Shown: positions 63,432 through 64,000 of the stretch, in pieces
Numbering within the stretch: position 1 is the stretch's first letter
How the letters are laid out: every line of letters begins with the position of its first letter
Assembly: GCA_964016875.1 (NCBI GenBank)
Contig: OZ024722.1
Location: forward strand, 17,862,576 to 17,926,575
Length of the DNA: 64,000 nucleotides
Source of the DNA: Fallopia convolvulus
Taxonomy: Eukaryota; Streptophyta; Magnoliopsida; Caryophyllales; Polygonaceae
Direction of reading: 5' to 3'
Program-made: the position numbers and the translations under genes
Notes under the pieces: generated by a model
What the model saw: only the letters and a program-made list of their open reading frames with translations
What the model was told of the DNA's origin: nothing
Databases searched by the model: none

Positions 63432-64000
63432 CTAAGTAGTACTTGGGATGATGTCGTTGTAACCTGTTCCTATCCATGGTTTCCTTGTTGTAGACCCTTG
63501 ACCCATTTCCCTTGGCTTTTGGATATAGAGTTTATGCCCAGTGTTCCCAATGTAGTAGTCTCTCACTCCACTTACCCCACTTTCTAGGACACGTATTTTC
63601 TCATCTAGATGGGCATTCTTTTGTTTTTCACATTGGAGTTCTAGGGCCCTACACTCATTTATCTCATGTTCGTTTAGAGCAGACTTCCCATTCTTTGGGC
63701 ACTCAGACTTGTACCCAATCCCATGTTTGGTAGGGACAAATTTGGTTTGGGAACTCGAGGCTTCAAGACTCACATTTCCCTTGCTCAGCTTTTGTAGGAA
63801 CTCATTTTTTTTCACTCTCTAGGGTCTTAATCTCATCCTCAAGGGCCACTATATGGGTTAGGTAGGACTGAAGCTTATCAATAAGTTTCACACAATTGGA
63901 ACAGGATTCAAGACCAATTAACTCAACATTTGTGTGTTCCGATTCATCTAGCTTCTTTTGCAACTTTATGTTATCCTTAACAAGGCTAGAGAGCAATTTC
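63145..64000 (-). pseudogene. SIRE-like gag, C-terminal part, continuing past the window
   Basis: Three shifted minus-strand frames (63996-63802, 63815-63432, 63477-63145). The first is a coiled coil (KLQKKLDESEHTNVELIGLE). The last has the zinc knuckle, but its first Cys is changed (YWNCGAHGHYKESC). Gag upstream of protease is the expected copia order. The 5' part and 5' LTR lie beyond position 64000. Confidence 0.85.

Overview
This window is plant nuclear DNA made almost entirely of nested transposable elements. I found no intact host gene. The evidence is Athila-type Ty3/gypsy elements with tRNA-Asp primer sites, a chromovirus-like Ty3/gypsy, a Tat-lineage Ty3/gypsy with an extra RNase H, a SIRE-like Ty1/copia element with a proline-rich third ORF, Mutator-like TIR elements and a Stowaway MITE. 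That mixture is typical of gene-poor, probably pericentromeric, plant chromatin. I cannot name the species.

Left nest (1-26593): a decayed chromovirus-like element on the minus strand (1-3203 and 25365-26593) is interrupted in its integrase by Athila-1 (3209-25359, minus, target duplication GAAGG). Athila-1 is interrupted by a non-autonomous Mutator-like element, MULE-1 (5631-20191, about 115-bp TIRs, 10-bp target duplication with one mismatch). MULE-1 is in turn interrupted by Athila-2 (6068-19399, plus, target duplication GTCGT). Athila-2 is the most complete Athila here, with LTRs, PBS, gag-pol and an env-like ORF, but it carries stops and a frameshift.

Middle (26594-35906): an unassigned stretch is followed by a probable second Mutator-like element, MULE-2 (about 27175-34495). 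MULE-2 contains a gag-only LTR element with matching 818-bp LTRs (28899-32840, minus, target duplication AAGTA), a tRNA-like sequence and a Stowaway MITE. AT-rich DNA comes next, then the left fragment of the SIRE-like element.

Right nest (35478-64000): the SIRE-like element (minus, running off the right edge) is split by Athila-3 (35912-55768, plus, target duplication ATGGT) and by a Ty3/gypsy-type solo LTR (60103-61650, target duplication AGAGG). Athila-3 is split by a Tat element (40841-46027, target duplication GTAAT) and by an Athila-1-family solo LTR (47778-49087, target duplication GCTAC).

The most unusual signal is a 10-bp near-palindrome, TCGKTAMCGA. It occurs roughly a hundred times in the three Athila elements, usually as pairs or runs spaced 20-22 bp and most often exactly 21 bp. 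It lies in LTRs, untranslated leaders and coding linkers, where it becomes a 7-residue repeat. Several runs end in a splice-donor-like CAG|GTAAGT. Athila-2 mainly uses the GTTAAC core, whereas Athila-1 and Athila-3 mainly use GGTACC, GTTACC and GGTAAC. I saw no comparable runs in the Tat, SIRE, chromovirus, MULE or gag-only elements. The SIRE-like element has its own dispersed GGGAAC/GTTCCC motif, and MULE-2 has an ATGAACC motif spaced about 22 bp. None of this is explained by the coding content.
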